64,000 nucleotides of DNA, taken from Bacillus licheniformis DSM 13 = ATCC 14580 (lineage in GTDB: Bacteria; Bacillota; Bacilli; Bacillales; Bacillaceae). Where the stretch lies: contig NC_006270.3 of the NCBI RefSeq assembly GCF_000011645.1, forward strand, positions 1,609,501 to 1,673,500, read 5' to 3'. Of the stretch, positions 16,308 through 24,426 are shown piece after piece. Within the stretch, counting starts at the first letter, position 1, and every line of letters starts with the position of its first letter. The notes under the pieces are model-generated. The model was not told the origin of the DNA. It saw only the letters and a program-made list of their open reading frames with translations, and made no database searches. Position numbers and translations under genes: made by a program.

Positions 16308-18029
16308 TTGGACAAAGAGATGTTCATTCGCCGGCTTGGCGCCGCCAGTCATCGCAAAAAAGCGGAAACTGTAATTAAAAACGGAAAAATCATGGATGTT
16401 TTTAATCAGGAATGGTTGGAGACGGACATTGCCATCACAGACGGGGCCATCGTCGGCTTGGGCGAATATGAGGGGGGAAATATCATTGACGCTGAGGGAC
16501 AAATGATCGTTCCCGGCTTTATCGACGGTCATGTCCATATTGAGTCCTCGATGGTGACGCCGCCCGAATTCGCTAAAGCGGTGATTCCCCACGGTGTGAC
16601 AACCGTTGTCACCGATCCCCACGAAATCGCGAATGTCTCAGGTGTGAAGGGTCTTGAGTTCATGTTGGAGCAGGCTGAGATGACCAGGCTGAACATTTAT
16701 TTTATGCTCCCTTCTTGTGTGCCTGCGGCACCATTCGAAAAATCGGGTGCGATTTTGAACGCCGCGGATTTACATCCTTTTTACAGCCGCGAAGAGGTGC
16801 TCGGGCTTGCGGAAGTGATGGACTATGTGGCCGTTGAAGCTGGAGAGCCGGATATGGTGCAAAAGCTCATTGATGCCGATAAAGCGGGCAAGCGGATCGA
16901 CGGGCATCTGGCCGGCTTGTCAGCCGGGTTTGTCAATGTCTACAGAGCGGCGGGCGTGCTTACAGACCATGAGGTCACAACACCTGAAGAGGCGCTTGAA
17001 CGAGTGAGAAGAGGGATGTACGTCATGCTGAGAGAAGGTTCTGCGGCAAAGAATACGCGTCATGTTTTACCTGCGGTCAACGAGAAAAATGTGAGACGCT
17101 TCTTTTTCTGTACGGATGATAAGCATCTGGACGAACTGGTCGATGAAGGAAGCATTAACTACCAGGTCAAGCTTGCCATTCAAGAGGGGCTTGACCCGTT
17201 TCTCGCATATCAAATGGGCAGCCTGAATGCAGCGGAATGCTTCGGGTTAAAGACGAAGGGAGCGGTCGCCCCGGGTTATGACGCAGATCTTCTTTTCATC
17301 AGCGATTTTGAGAACGTGAGCATTACAAAGACGATGATTAACGGCGTGATCTGGAGCGGGACAGAGCAAAGCCAATCGACGGGCGGCAAAGCGGCATCCG
17401 GTCTGCTTCAATCTGTGCATCTGTCTGATTTACATGAGAACGATCTGCAAATTCCGATCGTTCAAGAGAATGAAATCAGGGTTATTGACATTATCCCCAA
17501 TCAGCTCGAAACAAAGCTGTCCCTGGCCAAGCCGAAAAGCGGAGCTTTTTTTCAGCCGGATCTGGAAAGCGATCTGTTGAAAATTGCAGTGGTTGAGCGC
17601 CATCGCGGCGTTAAAGAAATCGGACTCGGCGTAGTCAGAGGCTTCGGTTTAAAAGAAGGCGCCATCGCGACAACCATTTCTCATGATTCCCACAATTTAA
17701 TCGCTGTCGGTACAAATGATCAAGACATTTTAAAAGCGATTGAACGCCTCGGAGAAATCGGAGGAGGCCTCACCATTGCCAAAGGAGGGAAGGAGCTTCA
17801 ATCCGTCGCACTGCCGATCGCCGGCCTCTTGTCGGACAAACCGCTTGAGACGGTCAACGAAAGCTTGAAATCTCTCCACGCGGCAATAACAGAGACAGGA
17901 TTTTCAGGAGCGTTTAATCCTTTTCTGACGCTTTCTTTTTTAGCGCTTCCGGTCATTCCCGACATTAAAATGACAACGGAAGGATTGTTTGATGTTAAAG
18001 CGTTCAGGCATATCCCGGTTCAACCATAA
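16308..18029 (+). CDS. adeC: AdeC, adenine deaminase
   Basis: A 573-residue amidohydrolase of the bacterial adenine deaminase family; converts adenine to hypoxanthine and ammonia. Metal motif FIDGHVHIESSMVTP, then TDPHEIANVSG, DGHLAG and the C-terminal domain with SHDSHNLIAVGTND. The frame stays open further upstream into the ktrC terminator, but TTG at 16308 is the start supported by AGAGGGG ten bases upstream and by the alignment of DKEMFIRRLGAASHRKK with family N-termini. Confidence 0.94.
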   Translation: MDKEMFIRRLGAASHRKKAETVIKNGKIMDVFNQEWLETDIAITDGAIVGLGEYEGGNIIDAEGQMIVPGFIDGHVHIESSMVTPPEFAKAVIPHGVTTVVTDPHEIANVSGVKGLEFMLEQAEMTRLNIYFMLPSCVPAAPFEKSGAILNAADLHPFYSREEVLGLAEVMDYVAVEAGEPDMVQKLIDADKAGKRIDGHLAGLSAGFVNVYRAAGVLTDHEVTTPEEALERVRRGMYVMLREGSAAKNTRHVLPAVNEKNVRRFFFCTDDKHLDELVDEGSINYQVKLAIQEGLDPFLAYQMGSLNAAECFGLKTKGAVAPGYDADLLFISDFENVSITKTMINGVIWSGTEQSQSTGGKAASGLLQSVHLSDLHENDLQIPIVQENEIRVIDIIPNQLETKLSLAKPKSGAFFQPDLESDLLKIAVVERHRGVKEIGLGVVRGFGLKEGAIATTISHDSHNLIAVGTNDQDILKAIERLGEIGGGLTIAKGGKELQSVALPIAGLLSDKPLETVNESLKSLHAAITETGFSGAFNPFLTLSFLALPVIPDIKMTTEGLFDVKAFRHIPVQP

Positions 18030-18062
18030 AAAAACGGATGCACCCCGGTGCATCCGTTTTTT
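18028..18062. terminator. bidirectional terminator between adeC and rnjA
   Basis: AAAAAACGGATGCA, CCCCGG-type loop, TGCATCCGTTTTTT. Symmetric A and T runs serve both convergent genes. Confidence 0.92.
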
Positions 18063-18081
18063 GCTGTATCCGCATCCGCGA

Positions 18082-19749
18082 TTAGACTTCCATAATAATC
18101 GGAAGGATCATCGGCCGGCGTTTTGTTTTTTCATAGAGGAAAGGAGCAAGCGTGTCTGTAATCTCGTTCTTAATTTCAGACCACTGTGTCGTTTTGCGCT
18201 CCATCACTTTTTTAAGGTGTCCTGCAATCAGTTCCTGGGCATCATTGATTAAATCACCGGATTCTCTCATATAGACAAATCCTCTGGAAATTAAGTCAGG
18301 CCCTGCGGACACTTTGAATTCTTTCATGTTGATGCTGACAACGACAATGACGAGCCCTTCTTCGGAAAGAATCCGGCGGTCGCGAAGCACGATATTGCCG
18401 ATGTCGCCGATGCCGCTTCCGTCAATATAAACATTGCCTGACGGGATTTTACCCGCAACTGAGGCTTCTTCGCTTGTCAAAGCAAGCACTTCCCCGTTGT
18501 CCATAATAAAGCAGTTTTCCTCAGGAATTCCGCAGTCTGTCGCCAGTTTGACATGCATTTTCTGCATTCTGTATTCACCGTGAATCGGCATGAAAAACTT
18601 TGGCTTGATGAGGCGGAGCATCAGTTTTTGCTCTTCCTGTCCGCCGTGTCCCGAGGTGTGAATGTTAGTCACAGCTCCGTGGATGACATCGGCACCCGCC
18701 CGGTAAAGCTGGTTAATCGTGCGGCTGACGCTGATCGTATTGCCCGGGATCGGAGATGATGAAAATACGACCGTATCCCCGGGATTGATGGAGATTTGCC
18801 GGTGTGTGCCGTTTGCAATTCGAGATAGAGCAGCCATCGGTTCGCCTTGGCTTCCGGTACAGAGAATCGTCACTTTCCCGGCAGGGAGCCTGTTGATTTC
18901 ATTCGCTTCAACGAAAGTGTTTTTCGGACACTTAATATATCCGAGCGTTTGGCCGATTTCGATCGCCGACTCCATGCTTCGCCCAAATACGGCAACCTTC
19001 CGTCCGTTTGCAACAGCCGCTTCGATCACCTGCTGCAGGCGGTGGATGTTTGACGCAAAGGTTGCGAAGATGATCCGGCCTTCGACTTTTCGGAAAATAT
19101 CATCAATGCTTTCTCCGACTTTGCGCTCTGACATCGTGAAATCAGGGATTTCACTGTTTGTGCTGTCTGACAGCAGGCAAAGCACGCCTTCTTTTCCGAT
19201 TTCGGCCATCTTTGTCAAGTTGGCGGGTTCGCCCACCGGTGTAAAATCGAATTTAAAGTCACCGGTATGTACGATGTTTCCTTGCGGTGTTTTTACGACA
19301 ATCCCGTATGAGTCCGGAATGCTGTGGGTCGTCCTGAAAAAAGAAACCGACGTTTTTCTGAATTTGACGATATCGTCTTCTTCAATGATATGAAGCTTTG
19401 TTTGGCGAAGCAAACCGTGCTCTTCAAGCTTCTTCCTGAGAAGGCCGATGGCGAGCTGTCCGCCGTAAACCGGAATGTTCACCTGTTTGAGCAGGTACGG
19501 AATTCCGCCGATGTGGTCTTCGTGTCCGTGCGTAATAAAAAGACCTTTGATTTTTTCTTCGTTTTTGACTAAATAAGTGTAGTCAGGGATGACATAGTCG
19601 ATTCCGAGAAGCTCGTCTTCCGGAAACTTAATCCCCGCATCGATGAGCACGATCTCGTCCTGGAACTGGACCCCGTACGTGTTTTTGCCGATTTCCCCAA
19701 GTCCTCCAAGGGCAAATACAGCCGTTTGGTCATTTTTAACAAATTTCAT
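18082..19749 (-). CDS. rnjA: RNase J1
   Basis: A 555-residue beta-CASP metallo-beta-lactamase nuclease, exactly the B. subtilis length. Zinc motif HGHEDHIGG at 74-82, TGDFKFD, DSTNSE, and the beta-CASP region with ILCTGSQGEPM and HTSGHGG. It is the main 5'-to-3' exoribonuclease and an endonuclease in mRNA decay. It lies four bases downstream of rpoY on the minus strand, as in other Bacilli. Confidence 0.98.
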   Translation of the reverse strand: MKFVKNDQTAVFALGGLGEIGKNTYGVQFQDEIVLIDAGIKFPEDELLGIDYVIPDYTYLVKNEEKIKGLFITHGHEDHIGGIPYLLKQVNIPVYGGQLAIGLLRKKLEEHGLLRQTKLHIIEEDDIVKFRKTSVSFFRTTHSIPDSYGIVVKTPQGNIVHTGDFKFDFTPVGEPANLTKMAEIGKEGVLCLLSDSTNSEIPDFTMSERKVGESIDDIFRKVEGRIIFATFASNIHRLQQVIEAAVANGRKVAVFGRSMESAIEIGQTLGYIKCPKNTFVEANEINRLPAGKVTILCTGSQGEPMAALSRIANGTHRQISINPGDTVVFSSSPIPGNTISVSRTINQLYRAGADVIHGAVTNIHTSGHGGQEEQKLMLRLIKPKFFMPIHGEYRMQKMHVKLATDCGIPEENCFIMDNGEVLALTSEEASVAGKIPSGNVYIDGSGIGDIGNIVLRDRRILSEEGLVIVVVSINMKEFKVSAGPDLISRGFVYMRESGDLINDAQELIAGHLKKVMERKTTQWSEIKNEITDTLAPFLYEKTKRRPMILPIIMEV

Positions 19750-19753
19750 TCAT

Positions 19754-19963
19754 TCATAACTCCAATACTTTAAAATTTTCGCTTTGCTTTTCATATTCTA
19801 AAAAAGCGCCTTCAACTTGCTGTATAAACTCAATATTGTAGTTGTATGGTTTTAATTTAGATCTGACTTCACGTTCAGATTGAGCTTCCACAAAAATTGA
19901 ATCTGTTTTTTCACGAACAGGTACTTCGTCATTGCTTGCTTGATAAAATACCTTATAGATCAT
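19754..19963 (-). CDS. rpoY: RpoY, epsilon subunit of RNA polymerase
   Basis: A 69-residue protein ([20 protein letters not shown] ... SENFKVLEL), matching the DUF1447 family in length and both ends. Formerly YkzG. It binds core RNA polymerase in Firmicutes and resembles the phage T7 Gp2 inhibitor in fold. It is upstream of rnjA in the same transcript. Confidence 0.96.
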
Positions 19964-20005
19964 CCAAATCTCTCCTTAACTGCCGATTGTTAGACTCGTC
20001 TTTCT

Positions 20006-20011
20006 ATTATA
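20006..20011 (-). promoter_or_regulatory. -10 box of the rpoY-rnjA promoter
   Basis: Perfect TATAAT on the minus strand about 45 bases before the rpoY start. The -35 region is weak (a T-rich run near 20030). Confidence 0.45.
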
Positions 20012-20044
20012 TTCGAAATTGGCTCATAAGAAAAGCGCCTGAGA

Positions 20045-20081
20045 AAAAAAGGACCCTTCCACACGAGTGAAGGTCCTTTTA
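20045..20081 (-). terminator. terminator of the 23-residue peptide gene
   Basis: On the minus strand AAAAGGACCTTC, loop, GAAGGGTCC followed by a run of T residues. The plus strand also has flanking AAAAAAA/TTTT. It overlaps the peptide stop codon at 20079-20081. Confidence 0.8.
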
Positions 20082-20150
20082 GGCAATCGACTTTCTGCGC
20101 ATCATGCCATTCAGCTGTTTTTTTAATTTTTTCCGCAGACGGCGAAGCAT
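20079..20150 (-). CDS. 23-residue strongly basic peptide
   Basis: ATG at 20150 opens a 23-codon frame beginning MLRRLRKKLKKQLNG, with 11 Lys/Arg and no acidic residue. AAAGGAGG lies seven bases upstream of the ATG, a terminator overlaps the stop codon, and a TATAAT box lies about 55 bases upstream, so this has every signal of its own small transcription unit. I do not recognise a named gene. Possible roles are an RNA-binding peptide, a membrane-active peptide, or the reading frame of a small dual-function RNA; none is shown by the sequence. Confidence 0.7.
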   Translation of the reverse strand: MLRRLRKKLKKQLNGMMRRKSIA

Positions 20151-20205
20151 ACGGGTTCCTCCTTTCTCTGACTTGTCTGAGTAACTTCCGTATCTCTTTA
20201 GTTCT

Positions 20206-20211
20206 ATTATA
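20206..20211 (-). promoter_or_regulatory. -10 box upstream of the basic peptide gene
   Basis: TATAAT on the minus strand, followed about 55 bases later by the peptide ATG. The best -35 at 17 bases is only TGTAAC. Confidence 0.4.
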
Positions 20212-20304
20212 TGATGAATCCGTCTATTGTTACATGGATATTATTGGCATGTTGATTTAGTTTTGATTTTGGAGTGAAAAGGTTTTCTCGCGTACGCAGT
20301 TTTT

Positions 20305-20335
20305 GTATGATGGTACAGGAGAACCATCAATCATA
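20305..20335 (+). repeat. inverted repeat in the ykrA leader
   Basis: GTATGATGGT at 20305-20314 and ACCATC/ATCATAC at 20323-20335 form a near-perfect hairpin with a small bulge. TATGAT at its start could itself be the -10 of ykrA, so the element may be an operator or a 5' UTR stem. Confidence 0.4.
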
Positions 20336-20362
20336 CTAGCTAAGGGAGAAGGATTCACTGCC

Positions 20363-21139
20363 ATGGATAAAAAGCTGATTTTCTTTGATATTGACGGAAC
20401 GATTTATGATCACAATAAACGCATTCCCGCCACCGCAAAACAGGCCGTCTCCGATTTGAAAGCGCACGGCCATCATGTTTTCATCGCGTCAGGCCGTGCG
20501 CCGTTTATGGTCAGGCCTGTTCTTGAAGAACTGGGCATCGATTCTTTTGTCTCTTATAACGGACAATATGTCGTTTTTGAAGGAGAGGTCATTTATAAAA
20601 ATCCCATTGCCGAGCAGTCGTTAGAAGCGCTGCTTGCGCATTCGGACAGCTGCGGCCACCCCCTCGTCTTCATGGGGGAAGAGGGGATGCGCTCTACAAC
20701 TGCCGCCCATCCGTTCGTCGATGAAGGGATCGGCAGCTTAAAAGTCAATCCGCCGGAAGAGGATCGTACCTACTTTAAGGGCAGGGACATTTTCCAGGTC
20801 CTCTTGTTCTGCACGCAAGACGAGGAAGAGCGGTACAGCCGGTTTAAAGAGTTTGATCTCGTCCGCTGGCACGAGCGCTCCACAGATGTGCTGCCTTCAG
20901 GCGGATCGAAAGCGGAAGGAATCAAAAAAGTCATTGAAAAACTTCCGTTCGACAGAGAGGATACTTATGCGTTCGGGGACGGTCTGAACGACCTGCAGAT
21001 GATCGAATTTGCGGGAACCGGAGTAGCGATGGGCAACGCTGTGCCCGAGCTGAAAAAAATAGCCGACTTTATCACAAAGCCCGTCGATGAAGACGGCATT
21101 CAATACGCGGTGGAAGCGCTCGGACTTTTGAAATCATAA
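20363..21139 (+). CDS. ykrA: YkrA, Cof-type HAD phosphatase
   Basis: A 258-residue haloacid dehalogenase hydrolase of the Cof/YidA type. Motif I DIDGTIYD at residues 9-16, motif II ASGR, motif III lysine in GGSKAEGIKK, and motif IV FGDGLNDLQM. The family dephosphorylates sugar phosphates and cofactors in the cytoplasm; the substrate is unknown. The ATG at 20363 follows AGGGAGAAGGA; the frame continues upstream but through the hairpin leader. Confidence 0.92.
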   Translation: MDKKLIFFDIDGTIYDHNKRIPATAKQAVSDLKAHGHHVFIASGRAPFMVRPVLEELGIDSFVSYNGQYVVFEGEVIYKNPIAEQSLEALLAHSDSCGHPLVFMGEEGMRSTTAAHPFVDEGIGSLKVNPPEEDRTYFKGRDIFQVLLFCTQDEEERYSRFKEFDLVRWHERSTDVLPSGGSKAEGIKKVIEKLPFDREDTYAFGDGLNDLQMIEFAGTGVAMGNAVPELKKIADFITKPVDEDGIQYAVEALGLLKS

Positions 21140-21168
21140 AAAACGGATCAGAAATGATCCGTTTTTTT
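21138..21168. terminator. bidirectional terminator between ykrA and defB
   Basis: AAAAAACGGATCA, GAAA tetraloop, TGATCCGTTTTTT. Confidence 0.92.
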
Positions 21169-21175
21169 TATGACT

Positions 21176-21733
21176 TTACCTGCCTACAGGCGTTGCATTT
21201 TCAGGTTGTTTCAGCGGGTTTTCTTTGTCGATGTGGTCGTAAAACATAATGCCGTTCAAATGATCGATCTCATGCTGGAATACGATCGCCGGATATCCTT
21301 TTAAGCGGATGTCGATGTTTTCGCCTTCAAGCGTCGTTCCTTTGACTCGGATCCGTTCATAGCGCGGAACATATCCGGGAATCGGCTCGTCGACGGACAG
21401 GCAGCCCTCGCCGCTTGTCAAATAGCATCTTTGAACAGAGTGGCTGACGATCTTCGGATTGAAAAGCGCATAGCTGTATAGTGTCCCGTCTTCGCTTTCG
21501 GCATGAACGGCGATCATTCGTTTATTGATATTAATTTGCGGAGCGGCTAGACCGACACCAGGACGAAGGTTGTACTTTTTAGCGATTTCGGGGTCCTGGC
21601 TGTTTTTGACAAACTCGATCATTTCGCTCAGCTGTTTGATTTCTTCTTCGCTTGCTGGCAATTGAACTTCTTCGGCGACGGTTCTCAAAGCAGGATGACC
21701 GTCGCGGACAATGTTTTCCATTGTGATCAACAT
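21176..21733 (-). CDS. defB: peptide deformylase (DefB/YkrB type)
   Basis: A 185-residue peptide deformylase with all three metal motifs: GVGLAAPQI, EGCLSVD and QHEIDHLNG. It removes the N-formyl group from nascent proteins. The ATG at 21733 (MLITMENIVRDGHPALR) follows GGGAGTGAAG and fits the family; the frame extends 19 codons upstream without a ribosome site. Position beside ykrA and length identify it with the major deformylase YkrB of B. subtilis. Confidence 0.96.
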   Translation of the reverse strand: MLITMENIVRDGHPALRTVAEEVQLPASEEEIKQLSEMIEFVKNSQDPEIAKKYNLRPGVGLAAPQININKRMIAVHAESEDGTLYSYALFNPKIVSHSVQRCYLTSGEGCLSVDEPIPGYVPRYERIRVKGTTLEGENIDIRLKGYPAIVFQHEIDHLNGIMFYDHIDKENPLKQPENATPVGR

Positions 21734-21803
21734 CTTCACTCCCAACGATTCATTATGTAAAGTATAGCGGATCTTGCTCTTTCCGCGCAATCTCTGTGCA
21801 TGA

Positions 21804-21834
21804 TAAAATGACCAGCCTAAAGGAGGCTGGTCAT
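21804..21834 (-). terminator. terminator of the YjcZ-type peptide gene
   Basis: ATGACCAGCC, loop, GGCTGGTCAT followed on the minus strand by TTTTATC. Confidence 0.75.
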
Positions 21835-21851
21835 GACGGATCCATCAGGGG

Positions 21852-21983
21852 CTAGCAGCCTAAATAAGCGGCCCCTACAATAATCAGCAAAATAAAGAGA
21901 ACGACGATCAAAGCGAATGTGCGGCCGTAGCCGTATCCATAACCGCCGCCGTACCCGTATCCAGGGCAGCAATAACCGTACAT
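21852..21983 (-). CDS. YjcZ-family Gly/Tyr-rich sporulation membrane peptide
   Basis: A 43-residue peptide: a Gly-Tyr-rich head (MYGYCCPGYGYGGGYGYG) and one C-terminal membrane helix (about 22-40, RTFALIVVLFILLIIVGA). This is the layout of the YjcZ/SscA group of small sporulation peptides. GGAGGAGGTC precedes the ATG and a terminator follows. A CATAGTTTA element upstream fits mother-cell sigma factors. The exact paralogue cannot be named by eye. Confidence 0.85.
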   Translation of the reverse strand: MYGYCCPGYGYGGGYGYGYGRTFALIVVLFILLIIVGAAYLGC

Positions 21984-22046
21984 ATAAAGACCTCCTCCGT
22001 TATTTTACGCACAGCCTTTTCTTTTTAGTAGGCATGGCGTCTAATA

Positions 22047-22055
22047 TAAACTATG
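22047..22055 (-). promoter_or_regulatory. candidate SigE/SigK -10 for the YjcZ-type gene
   Basis: On the minus strand CATAGTTTA fits the mother-cell -10 pattern CATAnnnTA, about 65 bases before the ATG. The -35 region is not decisive. Confidence 0.4.
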
Positions 22056-22180
22056 TAAAAGTCCAAAGGTTGTATAGTCGAATGCCCAGCTTCAAGGAAT
22101 TTTCCCTAAAGGTTTGGTCTAAAAGCGAAGGCGGTTGCATACCGATCTGATATCGGCTTGTCCATATCTTTAGACTTCTG

Positions 22181-22209
22181 TTGTCAAACAAGCGAATTCA
22201 TTTTATAGT
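22181..22209 (+). promoter_or_regulatory. SigA-type promoter of ykyA
   Basis: TTGTCA, 17 bases, TATAGT, ending 30 bases before the ykyA start. Confidence 0.6.
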
Positions 22210-22239
22210 GGAATTTGTCGAGATTGGGGGAAGTTCATA

Positions 22240-22908
22240 GTGAAATTTTCAAATATGCGGGTGCCCGCAGGCATCGTCGTTTTTTGCACGGCTGCATTTG
22301 TATTAACAGGCTGTCTCTGGAAGGATCCTGTCGAGTCGTTTCACGGCTCGCTGGAGAAGATCGTGGAATTGGAAGAGCCTTTTAAACAAGAGCAGGGTTC
22401 ACTTAAAAGTCTTGAAAAAGCCGAATCGAAGCTTTACGAGGAAATGATCAGGCTCAATATGGATGATTTTGACCGGATCGCTGCGCTCTCCGACAAAGCG
22501 CTGAAGACAGCCGGCAAACGCGAGAAGCACTTGAATTCTGAGAAAGAAAGCATAGATGAAGCAAAGCAGGAGTTTGAAGCAAATAAAGCGTCGGCAGAAA
22601 AAATCGATGATCAGAAGGTCAGGAAAAAGGCTGAGAACGCTGCATCTTATATGGAAAAGCGCTACAAAGCATACGACTCTCTTTATGGCGCCTATCAAAA
22701 CGCAATCGGCCTTGACAAAGAGCTGTACAAGCTGCTCAAAAATAAAGGGCTTAAACTGGATGACCTTGAGGAGCAGCTGAAAAAAATCAATCAATCGTAT
22801 GACAAAGTGCTGAAAGAAAGCAAGCATTTCAATGAGTATACAAAGGACTACAACAAAGCCAGAAAAGATTTTTACAAGGCTGCGGGGTTTGAGATGAAAG
22901 AGGGCTGA
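22240..22908 (+). CDS. ykyA: YkyA, putative cell-wall binding lipoprotein
   Basis: A 222-residue lipoprotein: signal peptide with lipobox LTGC (Cys25), then a Lys/Glu-rich, almost entirely helical body (about 30-215) likely forming coiled coils. It matches the YkyA family (PF10368) in length and in position just upstream of pdhA. Start is GTG behind GGGGGAAG. The family is called a cell-wall binding lipoprotein, but no enzymatic motif is visible. Confidence 0.9.
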   Translation: MKFSNMRVPAGIVVFCTAAFVLTGCLWKDPVESFHGSLEKIVELEEPFKQEQGSLKSLEKAESKLYEEMIRLNMDDFDRIAALSDKALKTAGKREKHLNSEKESIDEAKQEFEANKASAEKIDDQKVRKKAENAASYMEKRYKAYDSLYGAYQNAIGLDKELYKLLKNKGLKLDDLEEQLKKINQSYDKVLKESKHFNEYTKDYNKARKDFYKAAGFEMKEG

Positions 22909-22930
22909 ATTGTTCAGCCCTCTTTTTTTC
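22899..22930 (+). terminator. intrinsic terminator of ykyA
   Basis: AGAGGGCTGAA, loop TTG, TTCAGCCCTCT and T residues; begins inside the end of ykyA. Confidence 0.92.
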
Positions 22931-22935
22931 GACAA

Positions 22936-22963
22936 AATCTGTATCGCTATTGTAATACAGATT
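22936..22963. repeat. 9-bp perfect inverted repeat upstream of pdhA
   Basis: AATCTGTAT, 10-base spacer, ATACAGATT. It lies just after the ykyA terminator and about 345 bases before pdhA. Such a dyad could be a protein operator; without a long T tract it is not a terminator. Confidence 0.5.
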
Positions 22964-23060
22964 GTTATCTATACTAGAACAGTTTGCAGCAGTCTTGACA
23001 ACGCTGAAACAGAAATCCGATAAAGCGAATACATTTATTGAAATTCAGGAATGAAAACGA

Positions 23061-23089
23061 TTGACGATCATGATCGGCTGGTGTAAACT
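23061..23089 (+). promoter_or_regulatory. candidate pdhA promoter with an embedded palindrome
   Basis: TTGACG (23061-23066), 17 bases, TAAACT (23084-23089). The 12-bp perfect palindrome CGATCATGATCG at 23065-23076 overlaps the -35 and spacer. A second possible promoter, TTGTTG-18-TATAAG, lies further downstream. The resulting pdhA leader would be over 200 nucleotides, and I see no known riboswitch in it. Confidence 0.45.
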
Positions 23090-23307
23090 TAGCCTTGGTG
23101 GAACTTGTTGTATTAGTTTGTCATAAACTATAAGTGATACAGTTTTAGAACGCGTTGTGCTGTCCTTACATAAAAGTTTCGACAACCATCAAAGCGGCTA
23201 ATAAGAAATAAATATGAGTTGCGCCCGTCAATTTAGGACACCCTAATTCTGTATGTATAAGGGATACACGTCTATGACTGTCAAAAGAAAGGAAGAGGTG
23301 ACTTTAT

Positions 23308-24423
23308 ATGGCTGCAAAAACGAAAAAAGCAATCGTTGATAGCAAAAAGCAATTCGATGCCATTAAAAAGCAGTTCGAAACGTTTCAAATTTTGAATGAA
23401 GAAGGCGAAGTCGTTAATGAAGCGGCAATGCCGGATCTATCTGATGATCAATTAAAAGAATTAATGCGCCGCATGGTGTATACACGCATTTTGGATCAGC
23501 GTTCTATTTCTTTGAACAGACAAGGCCGCCTTGGCTTCTACGCGCCGACTGCCGGTCAGGAAGCTTCTCAAATTGCTACGCATTTCGCGCTTGAAAAAGA
23601 AGACTTCGTTCTTCCGGGCTACCGTGATGTTCCGCAGCTGATCTGGCACGGACTTCCGCTTTATCAAGCATTCTTGTTCTCTCGCGGACACTTCCGCGGC
23701 AACCAAATGCCTGACGATGTCAATGCGCTTTCACCGCAAATTATTATTGGTGCGCAATACATCCAAACGGCTGGCGTTGCACTCGGCTTGAAAAAACGCG
23801 GCAAACAGGCTGTGGCGATCACCTATACTGGAGACGGCGGTGCTTCCCAAGGTGACTTCTACGAAGGAATCAACTTTGCCGGTGCGTATAAAGCTCCAGC
23901 TATTTTCGTTGTTCAAAACAACCGCTATGCGATTTCAACACCTGTTGAAAAGCAATCAGCAGCTCAAACAATCGCCCAAAAAGCTGCGGCTGCAGGTATC
24001 GTCGGCGTTCAAGTAGACGGAATGGATGCCCTTGCTGTATACGCTGCGACACGCGAAGCACGCGAGCGCGCTGTAAACGGCGAAGGCCCTACCCTGATCG
24101 AAACGCTTTGCTTCCGTTACGGTCCTCATACTATGGCCGGTGACGATCCGACAAAATACCGTACAAAAGAAATCGAGAATGAGTGGGAGCAGAAAGATCC
24201 GCTTGTCCGTTTCCGCAAGTTCTTGGAAAACAAAGGCCTTTGGTCTGAAGAAGAAGAAAACAAGGTAATTGAAGAAGCGAAAGAAGAAATCAAGCAGGCG
24301 ATCAAAAAAGCTGACGAAGAGCCGAAGCAAAAAGTGACCGACCTGATCGACATTATGTATGAAGAGCTTCCTTACAACCTTGTAGAACAAAAGGAAATTT
24401 ATAAAGAGAAGGAGTCGAAGTAA
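23308..24423 (+). CDS. pdhA: PdhA, pyruvate dehydrogenase E1 alpha
   Basis: A 371-residue thiamine-diphosphate enzyme subunit. The TPP/Mg motif GDGGASQGDFYEGINFAG...VQNN is clear, as is the phosphorylation-loop-like region YRYGPHTMAGDDPTKYR. With PdhB it decarboxylates pyruvate and reductively acetylates the lipoyl arm of PdhC. AAAGGAAGAGGTGA precedes the ATG. First gene of pdhABCD, three bases from pdhB. Confidence 0.98.
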   Translation: MAAKTKKAIVDSKKQFDAIKKQFETFQILNEEGEVVNEAAMPDLSDDQLKELMRRMVYTRILDQRSISLNRQGRLGFYAPTAGQEASQIATHFALEKEDFVLPGYRDVPQLIWHGLPLYQAFLFSRGHFRGNQMPDDVNALSPQIIIGAQYIQTAGVALGLKKRGKQAVAITYTGDGGASQGDFYEGINFAGAYKAPAIFVVQNNRYAISTPVEKQSAAQTIAQKAAAAGIVGVQVDGMDALAVYAATREARERAVNGEGPTLIETLCFRYGPHTMAGDDPTKYRTKEIENEWEQKDPLVRFRKFLENKGLWSEEEENKVIEEAKEEIKQAIKKADEEPKQKVTDLIDIMYEELPYNLVEQKEIYKEKESK

Positions 24424-24426
24424 GCC

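Noticed and set aside
18719..19393. 224-codon frame on the plus strand inside rnjA
   Set aside because: Antisense to RNase J1, no ribosome site, no motif.
21917..22150. 77-codon frame on the plus strand over the YjcZ-type gene
   Set aside because: Antisense to the Gly/Tyr-rich peptide gene; Arg-rich composition is the complement of its Gly/Tyr repeats.
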